A program made the position numbers and the translations under genes. A DNA stretch of 64,000 nt from Raineyella sp. LH-20. Its GTDB lineage: Bacteria > Actinomycetota > Actinomycetes > Propionibacteriales > Propionibacteriaceae. This document shows, piece after piece, positions 52,858 through 61,509 of this stretch. The notes under the pieces are model-generated. The model saw nothing but the letters and a program-made list of their open reading frames with translations. It did not search any database and was not told where the DNA came from. The stretch is taken from assembly GCF_033110965.1 (NCBI RefSeq), contig NZ_CP137003.1, positions 1,488,001-1,552,000 of the forward strand, in the 5' to 3' direction. Each line of letters opens with the position of its first letter. Within the stretch, counting starts at the first letter, position 1.

Positions 52858-54464
52858 GCCGCCGCCCGGGCCGCGGTCACCTGGCCCACCGTCAGGTACG
52901 GGAGCGGGGCGAGCACCTTGGCGACCTGCGGAGCGAACATCGGGGAGCCGGTGACGACCCGCTGCGCCGGTCCGTCGGCCACCGCCTCCCCGTCGGCGAG
53001 CACGACGACCCGGTCGGCCACCGCCGCGACCACCTCGACATCGTGGGTGGACAGCAGGATCCCGTGCCCCTCGGCCGCCAGACGGGTCAGCTCGGCGCAC
53101 AGCCGTTCCTTCGCGGCATAGTCCAGCCCCCGGGTCGGCTCGTCGAGGACCACCAGCGCGGGCGCCCCGCTGAGCACCACGGCCAGCGCCAGGCACATCC
53201 GCTGCCCTTCCGACAGGTCACGCGGGTGACGGTCGGCGGGGACATCGGGCGCGAGTTCCGCGAGCAGCGCCGCACAGGTGCCCGGCGGGACGGAGAAGTC
53301 CCGGTCGGCGGTGGCGCACTCCTCGGCGACGGTCGAGGCGTAGAGCAGGTCGGCCGGATCCTGGGGGACCATCCCGACGCGCCGTACCAACTCGTGTGGG
53401 GCGGCCCGGCGGGGCTCCAGACCGTCGACGTCGACCGACCCCGAGGTCGGGGCGATCAGCCCGGCGAGCACCGACAGCAGGGTGGACTTTCCGGCGCCGT
53501 TGCGGCCCATCAGCGCGCACACCTCGCCGGCCCGCGCGGTGAAGTCGAGACCCCGCAGGGCCTCCACCCGCCCGTACCGTACGGTCAGCCCGCTGGCAGC
53601 GGCCAGCGTCCGGCCGGGTGTGGCGGTGCCGGCGAGGCGCTGCGGCGGCAGGTCGGGGAGTTCGGCGCGGAGCGTACGGGCCCGTCGGCGGGCATCGCGG
53701 ACGGACAGCGGCAGCGGCTCCCAGCCGGCGAGCCGGCCGAGCCGGACGATCGGCGGGACGACGGTGGCCTCAGCCATCACCTGATGCGGATCGCCGGAGC
53801 GGAGCAGCCGGCCGGCGGCGATCTCGGCGATCGTGTCGGCGTACTGGATGACCCGCTCCAGCCGGTGCTCGGCCATCAGGACGGTCATCCCGAGGTCGTC
53901 CACCAGCCGGCGGATCGCCGCGAGGACCTCCTCGGCGGCCTGCGGGTCGAGTGCCGAGGTCGGCTCGTCGAGGACCAGGACCCGTGGATGCGCGGTCAGC
54001 GCGGCGCCGATCGCGACGCGCTGCGCCTGCCCACCGGACAGCGCGGTGAGCGGGCGGCGGCGCAGGGCGGCCAGGCCGAGCAGGTCGAGGGTCTCCTCGA
54101 CCCGGACCCGCATGGTCTGCGGCCCCACCCCGAGGGACTCCATGGTGTAGGCGAGTTCGTCCTCGACGGTGTCGGTGACGAACGTCGCGGCCGGGTCCTG
54201 GCCGACCAGGCCCACCACGTCGGCGAGGTCGCGGGGCTGCCACTGCGCAGTGTCCCGCCCGTCGACCCGGACCCGGCCGCTGAGCAGACCGCCGGTGAAG
54301 TGCGGCACCAGCCCGTTCGCGGCGCGCAGCAGGGTGGACTTCCCCGAGCCGGTGGGGCCGACCAGCAGTGCCAGTTCACCCTCCTCGACGTGCAGGTCGA
54401 CGTCGTCGAGGGTGAGCGCCGGTGCACCGGCGTAGCGCAGGGACACGTGGTCGAAATCGATCAT
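52854..54464 (-). CDS. ECF transporter dual ATPase (fused EcfA-EcfA')
   Basis: 536 residues with two complete ABC modules. Module 1 (about 1-225): LLVGPTGSGKSTLLRAANGL, LSGGQAQRVAIGAAL, VLVLDEPTSALD. Module 2 (about 290-536): ALMGRNGAGKSTLLSVLAGL, LSEGQRMCLALAVVL, LVVLDEPTRGLD, LSTHDVEV. Fusing the two ATPases that usually form an A-A' dimer is common in actinobacteria. The start is an ATG sharing one base with the EcfT stop (TGATG). It powers uptake together with EcfT and the S component. Confidence 0.92.
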   Translation of the reverse strand: MIDFDHVSLRYAGAPALTLDDVDLHVEEGELALLVGPTGSGKSTLLRAANGLVPHFTGGLLSGRVRVDGRDTAQWQPRDLADVVGLVGQDPAATFVTDTVEDELAYTMESLGVGPQTMRVRVEETLDLLGLAALRRRPLTALSGGQAQRVAIGAALTAHPRVLVLDEPTSALDPQAAEEVLAAIRRLVDDLGMTVLMAEHRLERVIQYADTIAEIAAGRLLRSGDPHQVMAEATVVPPIVRLGRLAGWEPLPLSVRDARRRARTLRAELPDLPPQRLAGTATPGRTLAAASGLTVRYGRVEALRGLDFTARAGEVCALMGRNGAGKSTLLSVLAGLIAPTSGSVDVDGLEPRRAAPHELVRRVGMVPQDPADLLYASTVAEECATADRDFSVPPGTCAALLAELAPDVPADRHPRDLSEGQRMCLALAVVLSGAPALVVLDEPTRGLDYAAKERLCAELTRLAAEGHGILLSTHDVEVVAAVADRVVVLADGEAVADGPAQRVVTGSPMFAPQVAKVLAPLPYLTVGQVTAARAAA

Positions 54465-55660
54465 CACGAGACCATCTCCGTGGGCGGTTCGGTGGCGGGA
54501 GGAACGGGATCGGGCACGGTACCCGGGGCGTAAGGTGCAGCATCCGGAGCGTACGGTGCAGTGCCCGGGGCGTACGGCGCCGCGACCGCGGGCAGCAGCC
54601 CGACCAGGACGGCGACCAGGGGCAGCGGATGCAGCGGCGGGACCGCCAGGGCGCCCGGCATGGTGAGCCCGCCGACGCCGCGCAGCGAGCACCAGACCAG
54701 CACCCCGGCGACCAGCGCCCCGGAGCCGGCGACGAGCCATTCCGGCAGCGCCCACGGGTCGGGCCGGTAGCGGGTCCGGACGGCCCGGGTGCGGCCGGCC
54801 AGCAGCGCGCCGGTGACGAGGGCGACGCCCGCGATGACCGCGCCCAGCGACAGGGCCGGCCCGATCGACGCCGACAGCAGGCCGTACAGGCCGACCAGCA
54901 GGCCCAGCGCGCCGAGCAGGCTGAGGGCGCTGATCATCCGGCGCCGCGGGCCGGCCAGCTGCCGCATCCGGCCGTAGCCGCGGGCATCCATCGCGGCGGC
55001 CAGGTCGACCGAGCGGTCGAGGGCGGACTCGAGCACCGGCATCGCCGTGGTCCGGAAGAAGTCCCGGGCCCGCACCCGGCGGCCGCGCAGCCGGCGGGCG
55101 TGGTGCACCCGCCGCGCATCGATCACCAGCTGCGGAGCGAAGGACAGCGCCACCACCAGGGCGACCTGCACCTCGTACAGGGCGGCCGGGGCGAGCCGCA
55201 GCATCCGGCGCGGCGCGGCCAGCGCGTTCGCCGCGCCGAAGCAGATCAGGATCACCGCCAGCTGCCCGCCGGCGTACACCGACGACAGCAGCGCCTCCCA
55301 GGTGACCGGGCCGCCGAGCTTGATCCCCACCACCCAGTCCGGCAGCGGCACGAGCGGCAGGGTGACCAGGACGTGGGTGCCCTGGGTCTGGGTGGCGAGG
55401 ACCGCCTGGATCACCACCCGCAGCCCCAGCACCACCAGGGCGATCCGGACGAACAGGGCGTACGCCCGCGCCCACGGTGCGTCGGAGCGCTTCAACGTCA
55501 CCACCAGGCCGGCGACCAGCGCCAGCAGGACGAGCAGCACCGGGTTGTCCGTACGGCTCGCCGCGATGCCGAGGCCGAGCGCCCACCACCACCACGCCAC
55601 CGGGTGCAGGTCCCGCGGGTGGCGTGGGTCGTGGGCGCTCGTACGGCGGCCGACGGTCAC
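54464..55660 (-). CDS. ECF transporter transmembrane (EcfT) component
   Basis: About 398 residues from the GTG at 55660; the start is not well supported and could be shifted. Several membrane helices and the EcfT coupling signature DRSVDLAAAMDARGYGRMRQ (the AxxxARG motif that contacts the ATPases). The C-terminus carries an imperfect repeat (APYAPGTAPYAPDAAPYAPG) encoded by short tandem repeats at about 54525-54585. It links the dual ATPase to the S component. Confidence 0.87.
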   Translation of the reverse strand: MTVGRRTSAHDPRHPRDLHPVAWWWWALGLGIAASRTDNPVLLVLLALVAGLVVTLKRSDAPWARAYALFVRIALVVLGLRVVIQAVLATQTQGTHVLVTLPLVPLPDWVVGIKLGGPVTWEALLSSVYAGGQLAVILICFGAANALAAPRRMLRLAPAALYEVQVALVVALSFAPQLVIDARRVHHARRLRGRRVRARDFFRTTAMPVLESALDRSVDLAAAMDARGYGRMRQLAGPRRRMISALSLLGALGLLVGLYGLLSASIGPALSLGAVIAGVALVTGALLAGRTRAVRTRYRPDPWALPEWLVAGSGALVAGVLVWCSLRGVGGLTMPGALAVPPLHPLPLVAVLVGLLPAVAAPYAPGTAPYAPDAAPYAPGTVPDPVPPATEPPTEMVS

Positions 55661-55698
55661 GAGAGGCGATTCGATCGGGGGACGGTCGTGCCAGCAGG

Positions 55699-56388
55699 TC
55701 AGGCCGTACGACGCCGGCGGGCGACGACGACGCCGGCGCCGGCGAGGAGGACGACGATCACGCCGACGGTGACCCAGGCCCACACCGGGGTGGCCGGGGC
55801 GGCGTTGCCGGCCGCGGCGGTCAGCGACGGGACGACGGCCGGCTCGGTCGACGGCACGGTGATGTCGGCGACCGGGTCACCGCAGCCGGTGGCCGGGAAG
55901 CCCGCGACGCCACAGACCATCCCGCTGGAGTCGGTCCGTACGTCGGTCGCGGCCTGCAGCACCTGGGTGGCGGTCGCGTCGGTCGGGGCGACCACGCACG
56001 TCGCCGTCACCTGGCCGGGGGTCGTGCCCTGCGGGGCATCCTCCGCCGTGCCCGGGTCGATGATCAGCCCGACCCGCTTCTGCCCGTCGACCGGGCGCAC
56101 CTTGCCGCAGATCTCGTTGAACGGCGGGATCGTCCGCGGCGGGCGGGAGCTGGTGGCGCCGGAGACGGCGAATCGCCAGCCCTGGACCGATCCGTCGGCC
56201 GGGGTGGTGGTGCCCGGGGCGGTCTGGGAGAACGTCCACTGGCCGTTGTCCGCCTGATAGAAGCCCCAGTAGCGGTAGCCGTCCTCGGCACGAGCCACCC
56301 CGGTGCCGAGCGGCGCCACGAAGAGGGCGAGCGCGGCAAGAGTGACGAGCGCCCAGCGATGGCGGGACGGGTGATGACGGACGGACAT
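55699..56388 (-). CDS. SCO2322-like exported, membrane-anchored protein
   Basis: 229 residues from the ATG at 56388, with AGGAGG upstream. A signal peptide (about 1-36, cleavage after GVARA) precedes an extracellular domain beginning DGYRYWGFYQADNGQWTFSQ. A C-terminal membrane helix (about 200-221) and an arginine-rich stop-transfer RRRRTA follow. The layout matches the actinobacterial SCO2322 family, repeatedly encoded beside ECF transporters; its function is not established. As first gene behind a cobalamin riboswitch it may help capture the ligand at the cell surface (inference). Confidence 0.8.
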   Translation of the reverse strand: MSVRHHPSRHRWALVTLAALALFVAPLGTGVARAEDGYRYWGFYQADNGQWTFSQTAPGTTTPADGSVQGWRFAVSGATSSRPPRTIPPFNEICGKVRPVDGQKRVGLIIDPGTAEDAPQGTTPGQVTATCVVAPTDATATQVLQAATDVRTDSSGMVCGVAGFPATGCGDPVADITVPSTEPAVVPSLTAAAGNAAPATPVWAWVTVGVIVVLLAGAGVVVARRRRTA

Positions 56389-56424
56389 CGGGCCTCCTGG
56401 CGACGATGTGGATGCGCGCGGGCC

Positions 56425-56572
56425 AGGACGGCCGGCTCTCTCGCAGTCCACGACGAGTGATTGAGCGGCTCCCGTTCCGGTGTTCCGGCTCGCCCGCGGC
56501 AGCGGGACTAACGGTTGCGGGTCAGCGCCGGCTTCTCACCGGCTTCCCCGGAACGCGAGTATTCCGAGGGGC
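56425..56572 (-). promoter_or_regulatory. Cobalamin riboswitch
   Basis: On the minus strand: GGGGAAGCCGGUGAGAAGCC, then GGCGCUGACCCGCAACCGU, with a downstream GAGCCGGAACACCGG stem, all conserved elements of the adenosylcobalamin aptamer (core at 56503-56552). It precedes the SCO2322-like gene and the ECF genes, so the operon should be repressed when cobalamin is plentiful. Ends are approximate. Confidence 0.88.
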
Positions 56573-56594
56573 GATTCTACACGCGACGGCCGGC

Positions 56595-56705
56595 GGCAGC
56601 ACGGATGGCCGAGGCAGCACGGTCGGGCAGGGTCAGCACGGTCGGGCAGGGTCAGCACGGTCGGGCCGAGGCAGCACGGTCGGGCCGAGGCAGCACGGTC
56701 GGCCC
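56595..56705. repeat. 17-19 bp tandem repeat, about six copies
   Basis: Units such as GCAGCACGGTCGGGCCGAG and CAGCACGGTCGGGCAGGGT follow each other between the riboswitch and the TauE gene. Confidence 0.85.
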
Positions 56706-56741
56706 CGAGCGTTGCGCAGCGACCGTACGGTCCGGGCGGTC

Positions 56742-56747
56742 TACCGT
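56742..56747 (+). promoter_or_regulatory. Leaderless -10 box for the TauE/SafE gene
   Basis: TACCGT, 7 nt before the GTG at 56755. Confidence 0.45.
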
Positions 56748-56754
56748 GGGTCCG

Positions 56755-57525
56755 GTGGCGCCCCTTGACGTGATCGTGATCATCGTGGCCGGCCTCGCCG
56801 CGGGCACCATCAACACCGTCGTCGGGTCCGGCACGCTGATCACCTTTCCGACGCTGCTGTTCCTCGGCTATCCGCCCGTCGCGGCCAACATCTCCAACAG
56901 CCTCGGGCTCAGTTTCAGCGGCCTGACCGCGACCCAGGGTGCCCGGGCCGAGATGGATGCGGTGGGGCCGGTGGTCCGTCTGATGCTGCCGGCCCAGCTC
57001 CTCGGGTCGGCCCTCGGCGCCGGGCTGCTGCTCGTGCTGCCGCCGGAGGCATTCACCGCGATCGTGCCGGTGCTGATCGTTCTCGCCGCACTGCTGGTGG
57101 TCCTCGGCCGTCGGATCAACGGCTGGCTCGGCCTGCACCGGGCCGATGCCCCCTTGTCGGGCGGCCGCCGGGTGGGCCTGCTCGTCGGTGCTCTCTTCAC
57201 CGGCGCGTACGGGGGCTATTTCGGCGCCGCCCAGGGCGTCCTGCTGATCGGGCTGCTCAGCGCCCTCACCGGCCTGTCGCTGCTGAGGATCAACGTGGTG
57301 AAGAACATCCTGGCGCCGGCGGCGAACTTCCTCGCCGCCCTGGTGTTCGTGGTCGTCGCCTGGCACCAGGTGCGCTGGGCGGTCGCCGGACTGCTAGCGA
57401 TCGGGGCGCTCGGCGGCGGCTGGCTGGGGGCCCGGATCGGCCGTCGCCTGCCGCCGGCCGTGCTGCGGGCGTTCATCGTGCTGGTCAGTGTGGTGGCCGT
57501 GGTCAAGCTGGTCTGGTTCGGCTGA
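56755..57525 (+). CDS. TauE/SafE family sulfite/sulfonate exporter-like protein
   Basis: 256 residues from the GTG at 56755, about eight membrane helices. The two family repeats are visible: AGTINTVVGSGTLITFPTLL near the N-terminus and TGAYGGYFGAAQGVLLIGLL in the second half. Members of this family export sulfite, sulfoacetate or related anions, but many are uncharacterised. No sulfur gene is linked here. A longer frame to 56515 translates the tandem repeats and was rejected. Confidence 0.88.
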   Translation: MAPLDVIVIIVAGLAAGTINTVVGSGTLITFPTLLFLGYPPVAANISNSLGLSFSGLTATQGARAEMDAVGPVVRLMLPAQLLGSALGAGLLLVLPPEAFTAIVPVLIVLAALLVVLGRRINGWLGLHRADAPLSGGRRVGLLVGALFTGAYGGYFGAAQGVLLIGLLSALTGLSLLRINVVKNILAPAANFLAALVFVVVAWHQVRWAVAGLLAIGALGGGWLGARIGRRLPPAVLRAFIVLVSVVAVVKLVWFG

Positions 57526-57537
57526 CGGGCCGCCGGG

Positions 57538-57543
57538 TAGGTT
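57538..57543 (+). promoter_or_regulatory. Leaderless -10 box for the DUF4031 gene
   Basis: TAGGTT, 7 nt before the ATG at 57551. Confidence 0.5.
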
Positions 57544-57550
57544 GGCTCCG

Positions 57551-58450
57551 ATGCTCCTCGTCGATCCTCCGCTGTGGCCGGCCCACGGCACCCTGTTCGC
57601 CCACCTGGTGTCCGACACCTCGCTGGCCGAACTGCACGGTTTCGCCGACGTCCTCGGGCTGCCCGTGCGGGCCTTCGACCGGGACCACTACGACCTGCCC
57701 GCGTCGCGCTATGCCGACGCGGTCGCCGCCGGGGCACGCGAGGTGAGCCCGACCGAGGTGGTCCGGGCGCTGCGCCGGGCCGGGTTGCGGCGGACCAAGC
57801 CCCAGGCGCTGGCCGCCGAACGGCGCCGCGACGACCTGCTCCGGGCCCAGTGGGCCGCGCTGCTGCCCCGCGCCGTCGATCTCGGCGAGGACCTGTTGGG
57901 CCGCTGGTCGGAGCCGCACCGGCGCTACCACACCCCGCAGCACCTGGCCGAGCTGCATCGGGCGATGGAGGAACTGGTCGCCGACCTGCGTCGTGGCACC
58001 GACCCGGGGCGTACGCTCCGGCTGGCCGCCTGGTTCCACGACGCGGTGTACGAGGGCCGTCCGGGGGACGACGAGGAGGCGTCGGCCGTCCTCGCGGAAC
58101 GGTCGCTGGATGGGCTGGTGCCGGCCCGCGAGGTCGAGGAGGTGGCGCGGCTGGTGCGGCTCACCGCGGCCCATCGGCCCGCCGACGGCGACCCGGCCGG
58201 TGACGTGCTCGTCGACGGGGACCTGGCGATCCTCGGCGCCGACGAGGCCCGCTACCTGGAGTACACCCGGCAGGTCCGGGCCGAGTACCAGGACGTTCCG
58301 GCCGAGGACTTCCGGCGGGGCCGGCTCGCCGTGCTGCACCATCTGGCCGGGCTCGATCCGTTGTACCGTACGCGGTCCGGTCAGGCCTGGTGGACCGATC
58401 CTGCGCAGGCCAACCTCGCCGAGGAAGAGCGCCGCCTGCGGCGTGCCTGA
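57551..58450 (+). CDS. DUF4031 domain fused to an HD-type hydrolase-like domain
   Basis: 299 residues. Residues 1-85 are a DUF4031 domain (MLLVDPPLWPAHGTLFAHLVSDTS, FDRDHYDLPASRY). Residues about 115-299 resemble the predicted metal-dependent HD phosphohydrolases: RRYHTPQHLAELHRAM, AAWFHDAVYEGRPGDDEEAS and the late VDGDLAILGADEARYLEY. The His, His-Asp and Asp residues could bind metal as in HD enzymes. DUF4031 usually occurs alone. No function is known for either half, but the fusion suggests they act on the same small molecule or nucleotide. Confidence 0.75.
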   Translation: MLLVDPPLWPAHGTLFAHLVSDTSLAELHGFADVLGLPVRAFDRDHYDLPASRYADAVAAGAREVSPTEVVRALRRAGLRRTKPQALAAERRRDDLLRAQWAALLPRAVDLGEDLLGRWSEPHRRYHTPQHLAELHRAMEELVADLRRGTDPGRTLRLAAWFHDAVYEGRPGDDEEASAVLAERSLDGLVPAREVEEVARLVRLTAAHRPADGDPAGDVLVDGDLAILGADEARYLEYTRQVRAEYQDVPAEDFRRGRLAVLHHLAGLDPLYRTRSGQAWWTDPAQANLAEEERRLRRA

Positions 58451-58494
58451 CGCGATCCGTCCTCGAGCCCCCTCGCTCCGTTCATCAGCCCGCC

Positions 58495-60210
58495 CTAGGC
58501 AGGGGCCAGCGGCAGCAGGACGGTGAAGGTGGTCCAGGTGTCCGGGTCCTCGGCCTCGGCTCCGGCGAGGTCGTCGGCGCACCGCGAGGTCACCGTGACC
58601 TGGCCGTTGTGTGCGGCCACCACGGCGGCGACGATCGACAGACCGAGGCCGGTGCTGCCGTTGGGGGCCGAGGCGTCACGGATCCTGGACCGCGAGGAGT
58701 CGGCACGGACGAACCGGTCGAAGACCTGCCCGATCACCGCGCTGGGAATGCCCTGCCCGTTGTCGTGGACGGTGAGGATCGCCTCCTGGGCGCCCCACCG
58801 GGACGGTACGGAGGTGACGGCCACCCCCGCCGTCACCAGGGTGTCGGGCGGGGTGTGGGTGCGCGCGTTGGCCAGCAGGTTCACCACCACCTGGTGGAGC
58901 TGGTTGCGGTCGCCGATGACGACCACCGGCTCGGGCGGGACGTCGAGGGACCAGCGGTGGTCGGGGCCGGCCGCGTGGGCGTCGGCGACGGCGTTGACCA
59001 CGATCTCGGTGAGGTCGACAGGCTCGGCGGCGGGAGCGGACCTGTTGTCGAGCCTGGCCAGCAGCAACAGGTCCTCCACCATGGCCGACATCCGGGCGGC
59101 CTCGGCGTCGATCCGGTCGAGCGAGCGGGCGGTCTGCGGGGACATCGTGCCCCGCTCCCGGCGGGTGAGCTCAGCGTAGCCGCGGATCACCGCCAGCGGG
59201 TTGCGCAGCTCGTGGGAGGCATCGGCGACGAACCGGCGGACCCCCGACTCGGACGCCTGTCGGGCCTTCAGGGCCGCCTCGACGTGGCCCAGCATCTGGT
59301 TGATCGCCTCCGCGACGTCGCTCACCTCGGCGGCGTGGGCGGAGCGCGGTGGCGAGACGCCGCGGCCCAGGTCGACGTTGCCGTGCTCCAGCGGCATCGT
59401 CGACACCTCGCGGGCGACCGCCGCCAGATCGGTGAGCGGGCGCGTCTTGCGTACGACGATGACGTAGACGGTGACGACACTGACGGCCACCGCGAGCAGC
59501 GAGAGGATCGCCACCGTCCAGACCAGGGTGACCACCGCGGTCCGGGTCTCGGTCAGCGGCAGGCCGATGATGACGCGATCGGTGCCGTCCTTGACCGCCA
59601 TCGCACGGTAGGGGCCGAGCAGTTCGAGGTCGACGTTGTGGGCGCCGGTGCCGACGGGCAGGTTGTAGAGGGCTCGCAGGGCGGCGTTGCTGGGCACCGG
59701 GTGGATGCCGTCGGTGGCGAGCATGCCGTTCTGGGCGATGGTGGTGACCTTGCCGTCGGCGGCCACCTCGTCGGTGATGACGACCACCACGGTGCCGATC
59801 GGCTGGCCCGGCAGGTCGATGCCGCCGGGGAAGGCCTCACCGGGGTTGTTCGCCGCGTTCTGTTGACGGGCCAGGGCACTGGTGAGGCGGGCGTCGAACT
59901 GTCGCATCAACACGCCGTGGGCAACGAGCGTCGTGACCAGGCCGAGAGCGATCGCGACGACCGCGATGATGCCGCTGACCTGCACCACCAGGTTCCGGGT
60001 CAGGGTGCCTCGGGCGGGCAGCGGGCCGGCGCCCACCCGGTGCGGGGCGGCGGTGTCCGGGTGGGCGCGGGCCGGTGGTCCGCCGGACGCGGACGGGTCC
60101 AGCACGGCACCGGCGGACCGGGTGCCGGTGCGCCGCCGACGCCGGCCGCCCACCAGCCCGCCGAGGGCCGCCGGGGGAGGTTGCGGCGGCGGCGCGGGCA
60201 CGTCACTCAT
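58495..60210 (-). CDS. Two-component sensor histidine kinase (HAMP, HisKA, HATPase)
   Basis: 571 residues. A 70-residue proline/arginine-rich cytosolic N-terminus precedes TM1 (about 75-98), an extracellular sensor region of about 125 residues, TM2 (about 228-252), a HAMP linker, the HisKA box with phosphorylated H333 in ADASHELRNPLAVIRGYAEL, and the ATPase domain (N box NQLHQVVVNLLANARTHT, DNGQGIP, GSTGLGLSIVAAV). It is downstream of and overlaps its response regulator. TcrY/MtrB-like architecture; the signal is unknown. Confidence 0.93.
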   Translation of the reverse strand: MSDVPAPPPQPPPAALGGLVGGRRRRRTGTRSAGAVLDPSASGGPPARAHPDTAAPHRVGAGPLPARGTLTRNLVVQVSGIIAVVAIALGLVTTLVAHGVLMRQFDARLTSALARQQNAANNPGEAFPGGIDLPGQPIGTVVVVITDEVAADGKVTTIAQNGMLATDGIHPVPSNAALRALYNLPVGTGAHNVDLELLGPYRAMAVKDGTDRVIIGLPLTETRTAVVTLVWTVAILSLLAVAVSVVTVYVIVVRKTRPLTDLAAVAREVSTMPLEHGNVDLGRGVSPPRSAHAAEVSDVAEAINQMLGHVEAALKARQASESGVRRFVADASHELRNPLAVIRGYAELTRRERGTMSPQTARSLDRIDAEAARMSAMVEDLLLLARLDNRSAPAAEPVDLTEIVVNAVADAHAAGPDHRWSLDVPPEPVVVIGDRNQLHQVVVNLLANARTHTPPDTLVTAGVAVTSVPSRWGAQEAILTVHDNGQGIPSAVIGQVFDRFVRADSSRSRIRDASAPNGSTGLGLSIVAAVVAAHNGQVTVTSRCADDLAGAEAEDPDTWTTFTVLLPLAPA

Positions 60211-60940
60211 CGGCCGGGCGCAACATGTACCCCGCGCCGCGCAGGGTGTGGATCATCGGCTGGCGACCGACGTCAATCTTCTTGCGCAGGTACGAGATGT
60301 AGAGCTCGACGATGTTCGCCTGGCCGCCGAAGTCGTAGTTCCACACCCGGTCGAGGATCTGGGCCTTGCTGAGCACCCGGCGCGGATTGTGCATCAGGTA
60401 GCGCAGCAGCTCGAACTCGGTGGCGGTGAGGTGGATGGAGTCGCCACCGCGGGTGACCTCGTGGGAGTCCTCGTCCAGGGTCAGGTCGCCGACCACCAGG
60501 GTCGAGGTGTTGACCGCCTGGGAGGCGCCGGTGCGCCGCAGCAGGGCGCGGAGCCGGGCGATCACCTCCTCGAGGCTGAACGGCTTGGTGACGTAGTCGT
60601 CCGCCCCGCTGGTGAGCCCCTCGATCCGGTCGGCGACCGCGTCGCGGGCGGTCAGGAAAATCACCGGCAGGTCCGGTTGGTCGGCGTGGATGCGGCGCAT
60701 CACCTCGAGGCCGTCGAAGTCGGGCAGCATGATGTCGAGCACCGCGGCGTCGGGACGGACCTCGTGGGCCACCTGCACGGCCTCCTGACCGCTTGCCGCG
60801 GTCCACACCTCCCACCCCTCATAACGCATGGCCATCGACAGCAGCTCGGTCAGCGCCGGTTCGTCGTCCACCGCGAGGATGCGGATGGGGGAGCCGTCGG
60901 GGCGGGAGAGGGTGCCGTGGGAACGGTCGGTCATAGTCAT
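60203..60940 (-). CDS. OmpR/PhoB-family response regulator
   Basis: 245 residues from the ATG at 60940; an ATG at 60973 overlaps a TTTAAT that looks like a -10 box, so the shorter start is preferred. The receiver domain (ILAVDDEPAL, phosphoacceptor Asp in AAVLDIMLPDFDG, Thr in FLTARD, Lys in VTKPFS) is followed by a winged-helix DNA-binding domain (LTATEFELLRYLMHNPRRVL, then ILDRVWNYDFGGQANIVELY). It overlaps the histidine kinase gene by 8 bp, forming one operon. Confidence 0.95.
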   Translation of the reverse strand: MTMTDRSHGTLSRPDGSPIRILAVDDEPALTELLSMAMRYEGWEVWTAASGQEAVQVAHEVRPDAAVLDIMLPDFDGLEVMRRIHADQPDLPVIFLTARDAVADRIEGLTSGADDYVTKPFSLEEVIARLRALLRRTGASQAVNTSTLVVGDLTLDEDSHEVTRGGDSIHLTATEFELLRYLMHNPRRVLSKAQILDRVWNYDFGGQANIVELYISYLRKKIDVGRQPMIHTLRGAGYMLRPADE

Positions 60941-61067
60941 GAGACTGCCACGCTGATCGATGGGTGGAGTCATTAAATCTGTGTGTCAGCTGTGAATGGC
61001 ATGTGTGTCTGAGGGGTTGCGGGGTTCCGCCACAGCTCGAAAGGCTGCCGACGGAACCGGCCGCCTC

Positions 61068-61073
61068 TAATGT
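61068..61073 (+). promoter_or_regulatory. Leaderless -10 box for the L7/L12-CTD-like gene
   Basis: TAATGT, 6 nt before the GTG at 61080. Confidence 0.45.
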
Positions 61074-61079
61074 GGGCCC

Positions 61080-61472
61080 GTGGAGATTTCTGGACCGGGA
61101 GAGATGTTCGACGTACGTGCCGAGATCGAGCGTCTGCGCGACCGCGTCTACGAGCTCGAGCAGCAGGTCGCCTGGCTGCTGGACAATGCCGGTCGCGAGG
61201 CCGCCGAGAAGTCACTCGACGAGGCGGTGCACGATGCGCTGGTCCAGCGCAGCTACATCGATGCCGTGATGCTCTACCGCGAACGGACCGGGGCGGGGCT
61301 CGCCGAGGCCAAGCAGTACGTCGACCGGCTGCGCCGGACCGGGGTGCTCGGCAACGAGACCGGGGTGCTCGGCAACGAGGACGAGGCGATCGCGGTGACC
61401 GGTGACGGCCTGGCGGCCGCCGAGGCCGTCGACCGTCCGGGAGCGACCGAGGCCGGGTCCGTCGAGCCGTAG
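61080..61472 (+). CDS. Small coiled-coil protein with ribosomal L7/L12 C-terminal-like domain
   Basis: 130 residues. Residues about 10-35 form a heptad-like coiled coil (VRAEIERLRDRVYELEQQVA). Residues about 48-85 (DALVQRSYIDAVMLYRERTG, then AGLAEAKQYVDRL) resemble the L7/L12 C-terminal fold with its GLxEAKxxVD turn, found in many small actinobacterial proteins of unknown role. The last 45 residues are acidic and include a duplicated TGVLGNE (21-bp tandem repeat at about 61337-61378). Not a ribosomal protein gene by context. Possibly an adaptor that oligomerises through the coiled coil. Confidence 0.7.
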   Translation: MEISGPGEMFDVRAEIERLRDRVYELEQQVAWLLDNAGREAAEKSLDEAVHDALVQRSYIDAVMLYRERTGAGLAEAKQYVDRLRRTGVLGNETGVLGNEDEAIAVTGDGLAAAEAVDRPGATEAGSVEP

Positions 61473-61509
61473 GCCCGTCGTCCGGTGCGTCCGTCGGTGC
61501 GGCCGACCC

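Noticed and set aside
60941-60973. ATG at 60973 as start of the response regulator
   Set aside because: It overlaps a TTTAAT that looks like the promoter -10 box, and the extra 11 residues precede any receiver-domain sequence.
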